A DNA stretch of 64,000 bases. Origin: Fimenecus sp900545625 (GTDB lineage Bacteria > Bacillota > Clostridia > Oscillospirales > Acutalibacteraceae). The notes beneath the pieces are model-generated. The model ran no database searches. It was not told the origin of the DNA and saw nothing but the letters and a program-made list of their open reading frames with translations. The stretch's first letter is position 1; the number at the start of each line of letters is the position of its first letter. The position numbers and the translations under genes are program-made. This document shows positions 24,268-32,517 of the stretch, piece after piece. The stretch spans positions 2,108,001-2,172,000 of the forward strand of contig OZ007023.1 in the NCBI GenBank assembly GCA_963931525.1, given 5' to 3'.

Positions 24268-25272
24268 ATGAAAAGAAGTTTCGCTTTATTCATTGGCTTT
24301 GCTTTTCTGCTGTCGCTTGCGGGATGCGGCAATCAGCCGGAAACGGCTGTAACCACAACCGCTTCGCCCGGCACTACGGTTTCGGCAGCACTGTCAGAAA
24401 CGCAACCGCAGGCGACCGCCTCTGCCGCACAAACAGCAAAGCCCCAGACGTCTACGCCGAACCGGGAAGCAGGCATACCGTATGCTTATTCGGTACAGGA
24501 GCTTTGGTGCAAAAACGGGGAAAACGATATTTACGGCAAGCTGTATTTGCCAAAAAGCGCACCCACGCCTCTGCCTGTCGTCCTATTATCGCACAGTTTC
24601 TCACTGACGCATGCGTCGATGAACGCCTATTGCATCGACCTTGCGCAAAACGGCTATGCCGCATATTGCTTCGATTTCTGCGGCGGAAGCACAAACAGCA
24701 AAAGCGACGGCGAAACGACCGATATGACCGTATTCACGGAGGTTTCGGATTTGGAAGCCGTACTGCGCCGTTTTGAAGCGATGGACGGCATCGACAAAGA
24801 CAATATCTTCCTGCTGGGTACAAGCCAGGGCGGACTTGTTTCCGCTTTGACCGCGGCACGCCATCCTTCGGAGATCCGCGGACTGATCCTCATGTACCCG
24901 GGGTTCAGCATGGCAGAGCAGATCACAAATTTTTTCCGGGACCCCGATCAGATTTCAGACCTGCAGCTTAGCGCTTTTGCCATGTCGGGGATGCCCGTCG
25001 GGCGTGAATATGTGCGCGTGCTGCATGGGTTCGACGTATATGAAAATATCCGTGGCTATACCCGCGACGTTCTGATTTTACACGGCTCGGCAGACCCGGT
25101 AGTTCCGCTTTCGTATTCGCAGCGCGCGGCGGATACGTATGCGCACGCCGAGCTGCACGTGATCGAAGGTGCGGGACACGGCTTCAACCGTGAAAATATG
25201 AGTATCTTCGGCGAATACGACGAGGCAGTTCTGCCGTTGATTCATGCGTATTTACAGGCACATACGGTTTGA
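24268..25272 (+). CDS. Lipoprotein alpha/beta hydrolase
   Basis: 334 residues from ATG at 24268 (MKRSFALFIGFAFLLSLAGC), with AGAGGG upstream. A lipoprotein signal with lipobox LAGC places Cys20 at the membrane. A Thr/Ser/Ala-rich linker (about 25-75) leads to an alpha/beta-hydrolase domain: HSFSLTHAS near the oxyanion hole, nucleophile elbow GTSQGGL, a likely Asp in ILHGSADPVVPL and His in EGAGHGFNRE. The protein is thus an extracellular, surface-bound esterase or peptidase of the BAAT/dienelactone-hydrolase type. It is monocistronic, with its own promoter and a shared terminator. Confidence 0.88.
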   Translation: MKRSFALFIGFAFLLSLAGCGNQPETAVTTTASPGTTVSAALSETQPQATASAAQTAKPQTSTPNREAGIPYAYSVQELWCKNGENDIYGKLYLPKSAPTPLPVVLLSHSFSLTHASMNAYCIDLAQNGYAAYCFDFCGGSTNSKSDGETTDMTVFTEVSDLEAVLRRFEAMDGIDKDNIFLLGTSQGGLVSALTAARHPSEIRGLILMYPGFSMAEQITNFFRDPDQISDLQLSAFAMSGMPVGREYVRVLHGFDVYENIRGYTRDVLILHGSADPVVPLSYSQRAADTYAHAELHVIEGAGHGFNRENMSIFGEYDEAVLPLIHAYLQAHTV

Positions 25273-25298
25273 CCGCGCCGCACAATGCATTGTCACAA

Positions 25299-25336
25299 AA
25301 CAACGCCTTACACTAAAAAAAGTGTAAGGCGTTGTT
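25299..25336. terminator. Bidirectional terminator between converging genes
   Basis: 17-bp stem AACAACGCCTTACACT / AGTGTAAGGCGTTGTT with an A-rich loop, between the plus-strand hydrolase and the minus-strand sugar-kinase gene. Confidence 0.85.
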
Positions 25337-25355
25337 CGTAATCAATCCGAAATAT

Positions 25356-26294
25356 CTAAACGCAAATACCGCGTTTTTCCCGTTCGTTCCGGAACCGCTC
25401 CAGCAGTTCCGCTTCCGTCAGGGAGGCACCCAAGCACCCGACGGCACTCACGCATTTGCCGCCCGTGATGTTCCCCAAAAGCAGGCAGTCCGCAAACGCA
25501 TACCCGTGGAAAAGCCCATACGCAAATCCCGCCGAAAACGCATCCCCCGCGCCCGTAGCATCCACGGCTTTACCGAAAGAAACGGGCGGCACGGTGAACA
25601 TTTCGCCGTTTTCATACCCTAAGCAGCCGTCGCGGTCCAGCTTGACGAGCACACGGTCTAAATACTGCGCAAGCACTTCTGCCGCCGCCTGCGGGGTGCT
25701 TGTGTTCGTCAATTTGCACGCTTCTTTTTGGTTCGGCGTGTAATAATCGGCAAGTTCCAAATAGGGGCGGTATTTTTCGAGAGAAAGATCCTCGCTCCAG
25801 CCGCAGTCGAATAGCAGCGTCGTCCCCTGCGCCTTGAGCTTTTCATAGACGGGAAGGAACCCGCCCGGCTGCATGAGCATCACCTTTGCACCCTGAGAAG
25901 CCTCCAGCGCTGCCGCCTGTGCCGCCTCGTCCGCACGCGGGTTTCCGGGACCGTAAGACACAAAGCTGCGGTCGCGCGCCGTAACAAGGCAGGACGAAAT
26001 ATTCAGAGGCATGCCGACATCTGTGTACAGGTTGACGGGCTCCGCGCCGTTGACGGCAAACTGCGCACGGGCGAACTGTGAAAACAGGTCATCGCCCAGC
26101 TCCGTTATGATTTTTACGGGTACGCCGAGCTTAGAGAGCAGCAGCAGCGTGGCAGGCGCACCGCCGCCGAGCTGCAGAGAAAAGCCGTCGGCATAGACCT
26201 CCTCACCCTCGGTGGGAAGGTTTTTCAGCTCCGTATACAATAAATCTATATTCGTGCTGCCGATGCCTGCGGCAAACGCTTTATTCCCAGCCAT
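25356..26294 (-). CDS. PfkB-family carbohydrate kinase
   Basis: 312 residues. Ribokinase/PfkB fold: the glycine-rich substrate motif FSLQLGGGAPATLLLLSKLG near residue 40 and the anion-hole/catalytic motif DATGAGDAF at 245-253 with the base Asp. It should phosphorylate a sugar or nucleoside at a hydroxymethyl group using ATP. The start lies 14 nt inside the end of the GH4 gene, so the two are translationally coupled. The natural reading is that GH4 releases a (phospho)sugar and this kinase phosphorylates one product. The exact sugar is not shown. Confidence 0.9.
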   Translation of the reverse strand: MAGNKAFAAGIGSTNIDLLYTELKNLPTEGEEVYADGFSLQLGGGAPATLLLLSKLGVPVKIITELGDDLFSQFARAQFAVNGAEPVNLYTDVGMPLNISSCLVTARDRSFVSYGPGNPRADEAAQAAALEASQGAKVMLMQPGGFLPVYEKLKAQGTTLLFDCGWSEDLSLEKYRPYLELADYYTPNQKEACKLTNTSTPQAAAEVLAQYLDRVLVKLDRDGCLGYENGEMFTVPPVSFGKAVDATGAGDAFSAGFAYGLFHGYAFADCLLLGNITGGKCVSAVGCLGASLTEAELLERFRNEREKRGICV

Positions 26295-27645
26295 CGCAAT
26301 AGTCCTTGTTGTGTTCGATATATTCCTGTGTCAGTTTTTTTCCAAGAGAATACGAATTGACCAGCGGATGCAGCGTCAACGCCTGCACCGCCGCTGCACG
26401 GCTTTTGGTGCGCAATGCAAGCGACGCAAGCCGCTCATAGTTTTTGACACGGCGGATCAGCTCCAAATTCTGTTCGTCCACCCTGCCCATTTTGTGCGGG
26501 GTGCAGCTGTCCGCTGTGACCGTGCAGGTAATTTCGACCACGTCGCTGTCCAAAAGTCCGTCGATAGCACCTTCGTTCGGCACGCATAGGATCATGCTGT
26601 CGGGCTTACCGCTTTGTGCGATACGAATAAAGGAGAGCGCCACGCCCGCGTAGCCGCCCTCGTCGGGCGTGTAAATGTCAAACGACCACGGCGTTTTACG
26701 GCGGATACCCGTTTCCTCCGCCATGTAGTTGTTTTCGCGCATCCCGTACCAATGATTGAATACGCATAAAGATTCGTCAAAATCCGTTTCCGGATCTAAT
26801 GCCGACAATTCTGCGGTCATATGGCGGTTGATCTCGGCGATCTGCTCGCCGCGCGTCTGCTTCGCGTGCAGGATATTCTGCACCGCCTGCTCGCGGTAAT
26901 AGAAATAATAAAGGTATTCATTCAAAATGCAGCCGCGGTCGCGCAGCAGATCCTTTTCAAAATAGCGCAGATCCGTTTTTTCATAAGCTGCGTCGTTTTC
27001 GATCAGCTCCGGAAGGATCTCGCGGCCGGAAAGCCGAATGCTTTTGAAGTAGGAAAGGTGGTTGAGCCCGTAGACCTCGCCGCGGATGCTTGCAGGATCG
27101 GCGCCGTACAACAGTGCAAACGAACGCAGCATCCCGGAGGGCGCGTCACAGATGCCGTAAGTAAAATCATAGCCCATATCGCGCAGCGTCTGCGACACAA
27201 CGCCCGCAGGATTCGTGAAATTGAACACTTTCACGCCGGGCTTTGCGTATTTGCGAATCAGCTCGCAATACGTTGCGAGCGCGGGAACGCTGCGCATGGC
27301 AAACGAAAAGCCGGCAGCGCCTGTGGTCTCCTGCCCAAGAATGCTGTGACCGAGTGCAATGCGTTCATCACGCACACGCATATCATCGCCGCCCACACGG
27401 ATGGTGGTGATGACATAATCCGCGTCGCGCACAGCTTCTTCGGCGTTTTCCGTCAAGATAAAGTCAAGCGCCGGGCAAAGGCGCGCCGCCACCTGCTTGG
27501 CCATGCCGCCGTAAATGCGCAGCTTTTGGGGATCGTTATCCATAAAGCAGAGATGATCAATATGCAGTGTTTCCGCCTTTTGCGCAATGCTTTTTGCTAA
27601 GAACATAGAGCGCACGCCGCCCCCGCCGATCACGGTAAGTTTCAT
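26281..27645 (-). CDS. Glycoside hydrolase family 4 enzyme
   Basis: 454 residues, start ATG at 27645. The N-terminal NAD-binding motif is VIGGGGVRS (5-13), followed by the GH4 segments TIRVGGDDMRVRDERIALGH, FNFTNPAG, GICDAPSGM (metal-binding Cys) and GLNHLSYF (metal-binding His). GH4 enzymes use NAD+ and Mn2+ to cleave alpha- or beta-glycosides, often 6-phosphates, by an elimination mechanism. The Arg-Gly cluster suggests a phosphorylated or acidic sugar. No PTS or ABC transporter is adjacent. The PfkB kinase gene overlaps its end. Confidence 0.93.
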   Translation of the reverse strand: MKLTVIGGGGVRSMFLAKSIAQKAETLHIDHLCFMDNDPQKLRIYGGMAKQVAARLCPALDFILTENAEEAVRDADYVITTIRVGGDDMRVRDERIALGHSILGQETTGAAGFSFAMRSVPALATYCELIRKYAKPGVKVFNFTNPAGVVSQTLRDMGYDFTYGICDAPSGMLRSFALLYGADPASIRGEVYGLNHLSYFKSIRLSGREILPELIENDAAYEKTDLRYFEKDLLRDRGCILNEYLYYFYYREQAVQNILHAKQTRGEQIAEINRHMTAELSALDPETDFDESLCVFNHWYGMRENNYMAEETGIRRKTPWSFDIYTPDEGGYAGVALSFIRIAQSGKPDSMILCVPNEGAIDGLLDSDVVEITCTVTADSCTPHKMGRVDEQNLELIRRVKNYERLASLALRTKSRAAAVQALTLHPLVNSYSLGKKLTQEYIEHNKDYCDGWE

Positions 27646-27686
27646 AGCTGCTTCCTCCCTGCATGAAAATGTATACGAATAAATAC

Positions 27687-27715
27687 AATATACGAGATTC
27701 CGCCCGGCGTGTCAA
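27687..27715 (-). promoter_or_regulatory. Promoter of the GH4-PfkB operon
   Basis: Minus strand TTGACA (27715-27710), a 17-bp spacer and TATATT (27692-27687), about 40 bp upstream of the GH4 start. Confidence 0.65.
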
Positions 27716-27720
27716 GGGGC

Positions 27721-27754
27721 GAAAAAAGCCCCGCAGCGCCGAAACGCTGCGGGG
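27721..27754 (-). terminator. Terminator of ftsZ
   Basis: Perfect 10-bp stem CCCCGCAGCG / CGCTGCGGGG followed by CTTTTTTCG on the minus strand, 27 nt after the ftsZ stop codon. Confidence 0.9.
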
Positions 27755-27780
27755 TGTGCACACAGAAACCGCAAGATTGG

Positions 27781-28881
27781 TTACTTTCTGCCGTTGAAGA
27801 TGTCCAGCACATCGATGTACCCATCGTTCGGGTCAAAGCCCGTGCTGGTGCTGGAAATATCGTCCAAAGGCTTGTCCGTTTCAAAGCCGAACGCATCTGT
27901 CGGCTTTTTGGGCATACCGTTCGCATCGCTGCCGAAGCCCGTCGCAATGACGGTGATGGTCATGGTATCCTCCAGCTCCGGCTTGAGGTCGACGCCGAAG
28001 ATGATGTTCGCGTCGTCGTCGGCAGCCGCACGGACGATGCCTGCCGCCGTATCGATGTCCTCAAGACCGATATCCTCGGAAGCGGAAATGCTGATGATGA
28101 TACCCTTTGCGCCGTCGATGGTGGATTCGAGCAGCGGACTGGAGATTGCCGCCTGCGCAGCCTGCTCTGCCTTGTCCTTGCCCGTGGCGCTGCCGACGCC
28201 CATATGCGCATGGCCCGCATCCTTCATAACGGCGGTCACATCGGCAAAGTCCAAATTGATAAGCGCGGGGTTGATGATCAGATCGGAAATGCTCTTCACG
28301 CCCGAACGCAGCACGTCATCCGCGACCTCAAAGGCGTTTGCCAGCGTGATCTTCTGATCGGAAACCTGCTTTAAGCGCTCGTTCGGAATGACAACGAGCG
28401 AATCCACATGCCCGGCAAGCTCGGCAATACCCGCCTCCGCCTGATCCATGCGGTGTTTGCCCTCAAAGGCAAAGGGCTTTGTAACAATACCGACAGTGAG
28501 GATGCCCTTTTCTTTGGCAATCTCCGCAATCACGGGCGCAGCACCCGTGCCCGTGCCGCCGCCCATGCCAGCTGTGATAAAGACCATTTGGGTATCATTC
28601 AGCGCGTCGATGATCGCGTCGCGGCTTTCCTCCGCCGCCTTTTTCCCGATCTCGGGCTTCGCGCCGGCACCCTGCCCGTTCGTCAGCTTTTCGCCGATCT
28701 GGATCTTTTGGGTCGCCTTGGAGAAATTGAGCATTTGGCGATCGGTGTTCACGGCGATGAGCTCAATGCCGGAAAAGCCAGCCTGTGCCATGCGGTTGAC
28801 GGCATTTCCGCCGCCGCCGCCGACGCCGATGACCTTAATATGGGTTACGTTTTGCTGTTCATTATCAATTTCGTATGCCAT
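27781..28881 (-). CDS. ftsZ: Cell division protein FtsZ
   Basis: 366 residues. GTPase tubulin homologue that assembles the Z-ring. The nucleotide-binding loop GGGGNAVNRM lies at about 22-31, the tubulin signature AGMGGGTGTGAAP at about 104-116, and the T7-loop region NLDFADV near 210. The C-terminal peptide YIDVLDIFNGRK matches the conserved tail that binds FtsA/SepF/ZapA-type partners. AGGAGG precedes the start. It has its own promoter downstream of ftsQ, and no ftsA is present nearby. ZapA is encoded 16 kb away, at 11755. Confidence 0.98.
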   Translation of the reverse strand: MAYEIDNEQQNVTHIKVIGVGGGGGNAVNRMAQAGFSGIELIAVNTDRQMLNFSKATQKIQIGEKLTNGQGAGAKPEIGKKAAEESRDAIIDALNDTQMVFITAGMGGGTGTGAAPVIAEIAKEKGILTVGIVTKPFAFEGKHRMDQAEAGIAELAGHVDSLVVIPNERLKQVSDQKITLANAFEVADDVLRSGVKSISDLIINPALINLDFADVTAVMKDAGHAHMGVGSATGKDKAEQAAQAAISSPLLESTIDGAKGIIISISASEDIGLEDIDTAAGIVRAAADDDANIIFGVDLKPELEDTMTITVIATGFGSDANGMPKKPTDAFGFETDKPLDDISSTSTGFDPNDGYIDVLDIFNGRK

Positions 28882-28944
28882 GGTTGGAACATCCTCCTAT
28901 GTATTTCTTTTGCTTTCACACAACATAATAAACCTATTTTGGGT

Positions 28945-28973
28945 ATTGTAGCACAGTTCGTTTGAAATTTCAA
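28945..28973 (-). promoter_or_regulatory. Promoter of ftsZ
   Basis: Minus strand TTGAAA (28973-28968), a 17-bp spacer and TACAAT (28950-28945), nearly the same boxes as carAB P2. Confidence 0.65.
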
Positions 28974-29042
28974 CCGCTTTTTTCAAATCTGCAAAGGAAA
29001 ATCACCTGTCATGACAAGTAAACCATCTTTACGGGCTTTTCG

Positions 29043-30062
29043 TTATGCGGCAGCCGCCGTAGTTGTTTCTGCCTGTGAAGCTGTCTGGCTTTCCGTTGCG
29101 CTTTCCGGCTGTGAAGCAGGCTGTGTCGCGGGGATGTCTGTCTCAGCGTTTTGGTATGCACGATTTTCTATGGTAAAGTCGATCGTTCCGCGAAACTCCG
29201 GATTGTTTTGATCGCTGCGTGAAAGCGTTGCCATAACAAAGTCCAATTTATCCGTAATCGTAGACGCCATACCGAGTTCCAGCGTTATTCTGCCCTGATA
29301 GACCGCTTTTATGTTGGTATGCTCACGCACATCCAGCCTTGTAAGCCCGGCAAACGACGCATCCGAAAACGCGCCCAGCGCGGCCGTCATATCGGCGACT
29401 GCATCTTCGGCGGCAAGCTCGATAATTTCGCCGGGCACACAGGACAGCACATCGCCTGTATCGAGAAGCAGTACATCCTCGCCGACGGACATAACGCCGT
29501 CCTCAAGCACCTTACCGGAAGCGCTCAAAAGCGTATAGCTGTCGCCGTTGTCGATGGCCGCCGCCGCTTTTGCCGCCGTGATATGCACCGTAACCGTACC
29601 CGAAAGGCTGCGTGAGATTTCGGCCGTTTCCACATACGGCAGCGTCGTTTCGATTTGTGTCTCAATATCGTTTGCAGGCAGCAAAAACAGGTTTTCCCCG
29701 AGCGTGATGCCCGATGCTTCTACAACCTGGTCGGCATTGTACACCTCGTCACCCGTCACTTCGACAGCTGAAATTTTAAAAAACACCGTCAAACACAGCG
29801 CGATCCCTACGGCAAGCAGTATGACCGACAAGACCACGCCGATGATGATCCGCCGACGTCTGCGCCGGCGGCGTGCGGCAAGTGCGCGGGCACGTCTGCG
29901 CTCGTCATTCGACATCACCGGGCGGCTGCTCGTCTGCCGATTCGCCTGCCGCGGCGGCGTCCGTCTCGAGGCTGGCGCTTGCCGGGGCGCTGTTTGCCGG
30001 GGTGTTCGGCCCTGTGCCGTATTCGTTTTCCTTGTGTTTTCCGAAACCTTCTTCTTCATCAT
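29043..30062 (-). CDS. ftsQ: Cell division protein FtsQ/DivIB
   Basis: 339 residues from ATG at 30062 (AAAGGA upstream). A strongly basic cytoplasmic tail (to about residue 71, ending in eight Arg) precedes one membrane helix (IIIGVVLSVILLAVGIALCL). The POTRA segment (FKISAVEVTGDEVYNADQVV) and the beta domain follow, and the C-terminus is a Thr/Ser/Gln-rich acidic tail. FtsQ/DivIB links septal synthesis proteins outside the membrane. The first 52 codons lie inside the murA reading frame in another phase. An internal ATG at 29915 (MSNDERRRAR) would avoid most of that overlap but has a poorer ribosome binding site. Confidence 0.88.
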   Translation of the reverse strand: MMKKKVSENTRKTNTAQGRTPRQTAPRQAPASRRTPPRQANRQTSSRPVMSNDERRRARALAARRRRRRRRIIIGVVLSVILLAVGIALCLTVFFKISAVEVTGDEVYNADQVVEASGITLGENLFLLPANDIETQIETTLPYVETAEISRSLSGTVTVHITAAKAAAAIDNGDSYTLLSASGKVLEDGVMSVGEDVLLLDTGDVLSCVPGEIIELAAEDAVADMTAALGAFSDASFAGLTRLDVREHTNIKAVYQGRITLELGMASTITDKLDFVMATLSRSDQNNPEFRGTIDFTIENRAYQNAETDIPATQPASQPESATESQTASQAETTTAAAA

Positions 30063-31317
30063 CCTGGATCCTTTGTATGTCCGCGCCGAGCGATCGCAGG
30101 ATCTGCTCGGGCTTTTCGTACCCTCTGTCTATATGCTCCACGCCGCGCACGACCGTTTCGCCGTGTGCCGCGAGCCCCGCCAAAACAAGCGCGAAGCCGC
30201 CGCGAAGATCAGGCGCGACCACCTGTGCGCCCAAAAGGCGCGGTACACCCTCGATGACCTCCATCCTGCCCTCGACGCTGATCTTTGCGCCGAAGCGGAT
30301 GAGCTCAGCGGCATGCTTATAGCGGCTTTCAAAAATATTTTCTATGATCACGGAAGTGCCGTCCGCAACGGTCAGCATGGCGGAAAGCGGCGCCTGCACA
30401 TCGGTCGGGAAGCCCGGATACGGCATGGTGCGCGTCATTTTGACGCGGTGCAGGCGCGGCGGCGCACTCATGCAGATCCACCTGCCGCTGGCGGTGATAT
30501 CGCAGCCCGCTTCCTTCATCACGGGCAGCAGCGCACCGAGGTGCGCGGGTATGATATCCTTAACGCAAATACGCCCCTGCGTCACGGCACCCGCAAGCAG
30601 ATATGTGGATGCGGCGATGCGGTCGGGGATGACCGTGTGCCCCGTGCCGCTTAAATGCTTTACGCCGTCGATGATAATGGTGCTGTCCCCCGCGCCGTGG
30701 ATACGCGCCCCGCAGCCGTTCAAAAAATCCGCAAGGTCGCTGATCTCCGGCTCGCGCGCGGCGTTTTGCAAAATCGTTCTGCCCGTTGCCGTCGCGGCGG
30801 CGAGCAGGATGTTTTCCGTTGCACCGACACTGGGGAACGAAAGCGTGATGCGCGCGCCCGAAAGCTCTTTCGGCACGGTGAACTCCAGCCGGCCGCCCTC
30901 TTCTTTAAGCCGGGCGCCGAGCTGCTCCATAGCGGAAATATGCAGGTCGATCGGGCGCAGCCCGATCTCGCACCCGCCCGGCGCGCAAAGGCGCGCACGT
31001 TTTGCCCGCCCGAGGATCGCCCCGAGAAAGACGACCGACGAGCGCATTTCGCGCATCAGGCGGTCGGGGATCTCGTAGCCGTTCATACCGGTGGAATCCA
31101 CCGTGACGGTGTGACCGTCGCGCGCGACCTTACAGCCGAGATGCTGTAAAATGTGGATCGCCGCGTCTACATCGGAAAGCTGCGGGCAGTTATGTATCTC
31201 CGACACACCGTCTACGAGCGACGCGGCAGCTAAAATCGGCAGGGCGCTGTTTTTGGAGCCGTGAACTTCGATCTCCCCACACAGCCGTTTTTGCCCGTGA
31301 ATGATGATTTTTTCCAT
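29905..31317 (-). CDS. murA: UDP-N-acetylglucosamine 1-carboxyvinyltransferase with C-terminal extension
   Basis: 470 residues, about 50 longer than usual. The EPSP-synthase-like fold begins MEKIIIHGQKRLCGEIEVHG and holds KN in HGSKNSALPI. The loop that normally carries the fosfomycin target Cys reads KRARLCAPGGCEIGLRPID, so the Cys is present. It transfers enolpyruvate from PEP to UDP-GlcNAc, the first committed step of peptidoglycan synthesis. After LGADIQRI a low-complexity acidic tail (EEEGFGKHKENEYG onward) runs to the stop and overlaps ftsQ by 158 nt. GC-rich third positions are typical of this genome in the murA frame throughout that tail. Confidence 0.96.
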   Translation of the reverse strand: MEKIIIHGQKRLCGEIEVHGSKNSALPILAAASLVDGVSEIHNCPQLSDVDAAIHILQHLGCKVARDGHTVTVDSTGMNGYEIPDRLMREMRSSVVFLGAILGRAKRARLCAPGGCEIGLRPIDLHISAMEQLGARLKEEGGRLEFTVPKELSGARITLSFPSVGATENILLAAATATGRTILQNAAREPEISDLADFLNGCGARIHGAGDSTIIIDGVKHLSGTGHTVIPDRIAASTYLLAGAVTQGRICVKDIIPAHLGALLPVMKEAGCDITASGRWICMSAPPRLHRVKMTRTMPYPGFPTDVQAPLSAMLTVADGTSVIIENIFESRYKHAAELIRFGAKISVEGRMEVIEGVPRLLGAQVVAPDLRGGFALVLAGLAAHGETVVRGVEHIDRGYEKPEQILRSLGADIQRIQDDEEEGFGKHKENEYGTGPNTPANSAPASASLETDAAAAGESADEQPPGDVE

Positions 31318-31392
31318 GACTTTGGCACCCCTATCGTAGGAAGGAGGAAAAATCCTCTGCGCTCCATACTATGCGGGATGCCGGGATTCGGT

Positions 31393-32517
31393 TCAGCCGC
31401 CGCTTTTTATGAGATCAACAATAATATCGCAAATCACCTTTGCAGAGTCAAGCACTGCCATTTTGTGCGCATTTTCCCCAATCGTTTTCAGCGCTTCGGA
31501 GTCTTGCAAAAGCTCATCCGCAAGCGCGGTCAGCGACTGCGCGGTAAGGTCTTTTTCTTCTAAAATACGCGCGGCGTTGTTATTGACAAGCGCCATGGCG
31601 TTGTGATACTGGTGATTTTCCGCAACGTTCGGGGACGGGATCAGGATAGATGTCTTGCCCGTTGCCTCGATCTCGGCAAGGGAGGACGCCCCCGCCCTGC
31701 CGATGACGAGATCCGCTGCAGGCAGGCAGGTGTCCATGTCGTCGATATATTCGCGCACCGTTACGTTTTTGGCGTCCGCCGGCACGCCCATCTCTCGAAG
31801 TTTGTCGGGCACCCATTTGCCGTATTTGCCCGTCGCGTGCAGGAACATCAGATTTTTCTGCTGCCAGCGCGCGGCAATGAGCCCCACGACCGCTTCGTTG
31901 ATCGCCTTTGCGCCGAGACTGCCGCCCATTGACAGCACCAACAGCGCATCGTCGGGCACGCCCAGTTTTGCGCGGGCAAAATCCCGATCCGCCGCTAAAA
32001 TTTCGCGGCGCACGGGCAGCCCCGTCACCACGGGCGGATTTTTGCAGGTCAGGTGCGCCGAGGCCGCCTCGACCGTCAGCATAACGCGATCCACGGATTT
32101 TGCAAGCGCCTTGTTCGTTACACCGGGATAGGCGTTTTGCTCGTGGATGGCGGTCTTGATACCGAGCTTTGCCGCCGTGCGGATGACGGGTCCGCTGACA
32201 TAGCCGCCGAAGCCCACCGCCGCATCCGGTGCAAAGTCACGCAAAATCTTTTTGACCGCACCTGTAGAATGCAAAAGCAGATTTACCGTATGCAGGTTGC
32301 GTTTCAGGTTTTGCAGTGACAGTTTACGCTGGAAGCCCTCGATCGCGATGGTTTGAAAGGCAAAGCCCGCTGCGGGCACCAAACGCGCTTCCATGTGATC
32401 TTCCGTCCCAATAAACAGGATCTCTGCTTCCGGGAAGCGGGCGCGCAGTTCCCCTGCCGCCGCAAGCGCCGGATTGATATGTCCGCCGGTGCCCCCGGCG
32501 GCGAATACGACCTTCAT
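31393..32517 (-). CDS. murG: UDP-GlcNAc:lipid I N-acetylglucosaminyltransferase
   Basis: 374 residues, GT28 family. The N-terminal motif AAGGTGGHINPALA (6-19) and the GFGGYVSGP loop near residue 100 bind lipid I at the membrane. The C-terminal motif GRAGASSLAEIEATGK binds UDP-GlcNAc. It converts lipid I to lipid II on the inner face of the membrane. The start overlaps the ftsW stop (ATGA), so the two are coupled. No murC or murB follows, unlike in many relatives. Confidence 0.97.
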   Translation of the reverse strand: MKVVFAAGGTGGHINPALAAAGELRARFPEAEILFIGTEDHMEARLVPAAGFAFQTIAIEGFQRKLSLQNLKRNLHTVNLLLHSTGAVKKILRDFAPDAAVGFGGYVSGPVIRTAAKLGIKTAIHEQNAYPGVTNKALAKSVDRVMLTVEAASAHLTCKNPPVVTGLPVRREILAADRDFARAKLGVPDDALLVLSMGGSLGAKAINEAVVGLIAARWQQKNLMFLHATGKYGKWVPDKLREMGVPADAKNVTVREYIDDMDTCLPAADLVIGRAGASSLAEIEATGKTSILIPSPNVAENHQYHNAMALVNNNAARILEEKDLTAQSLTALADELLQDSEALKTIGENAHKMAVLDSAKVICDIIVDLIKSGG

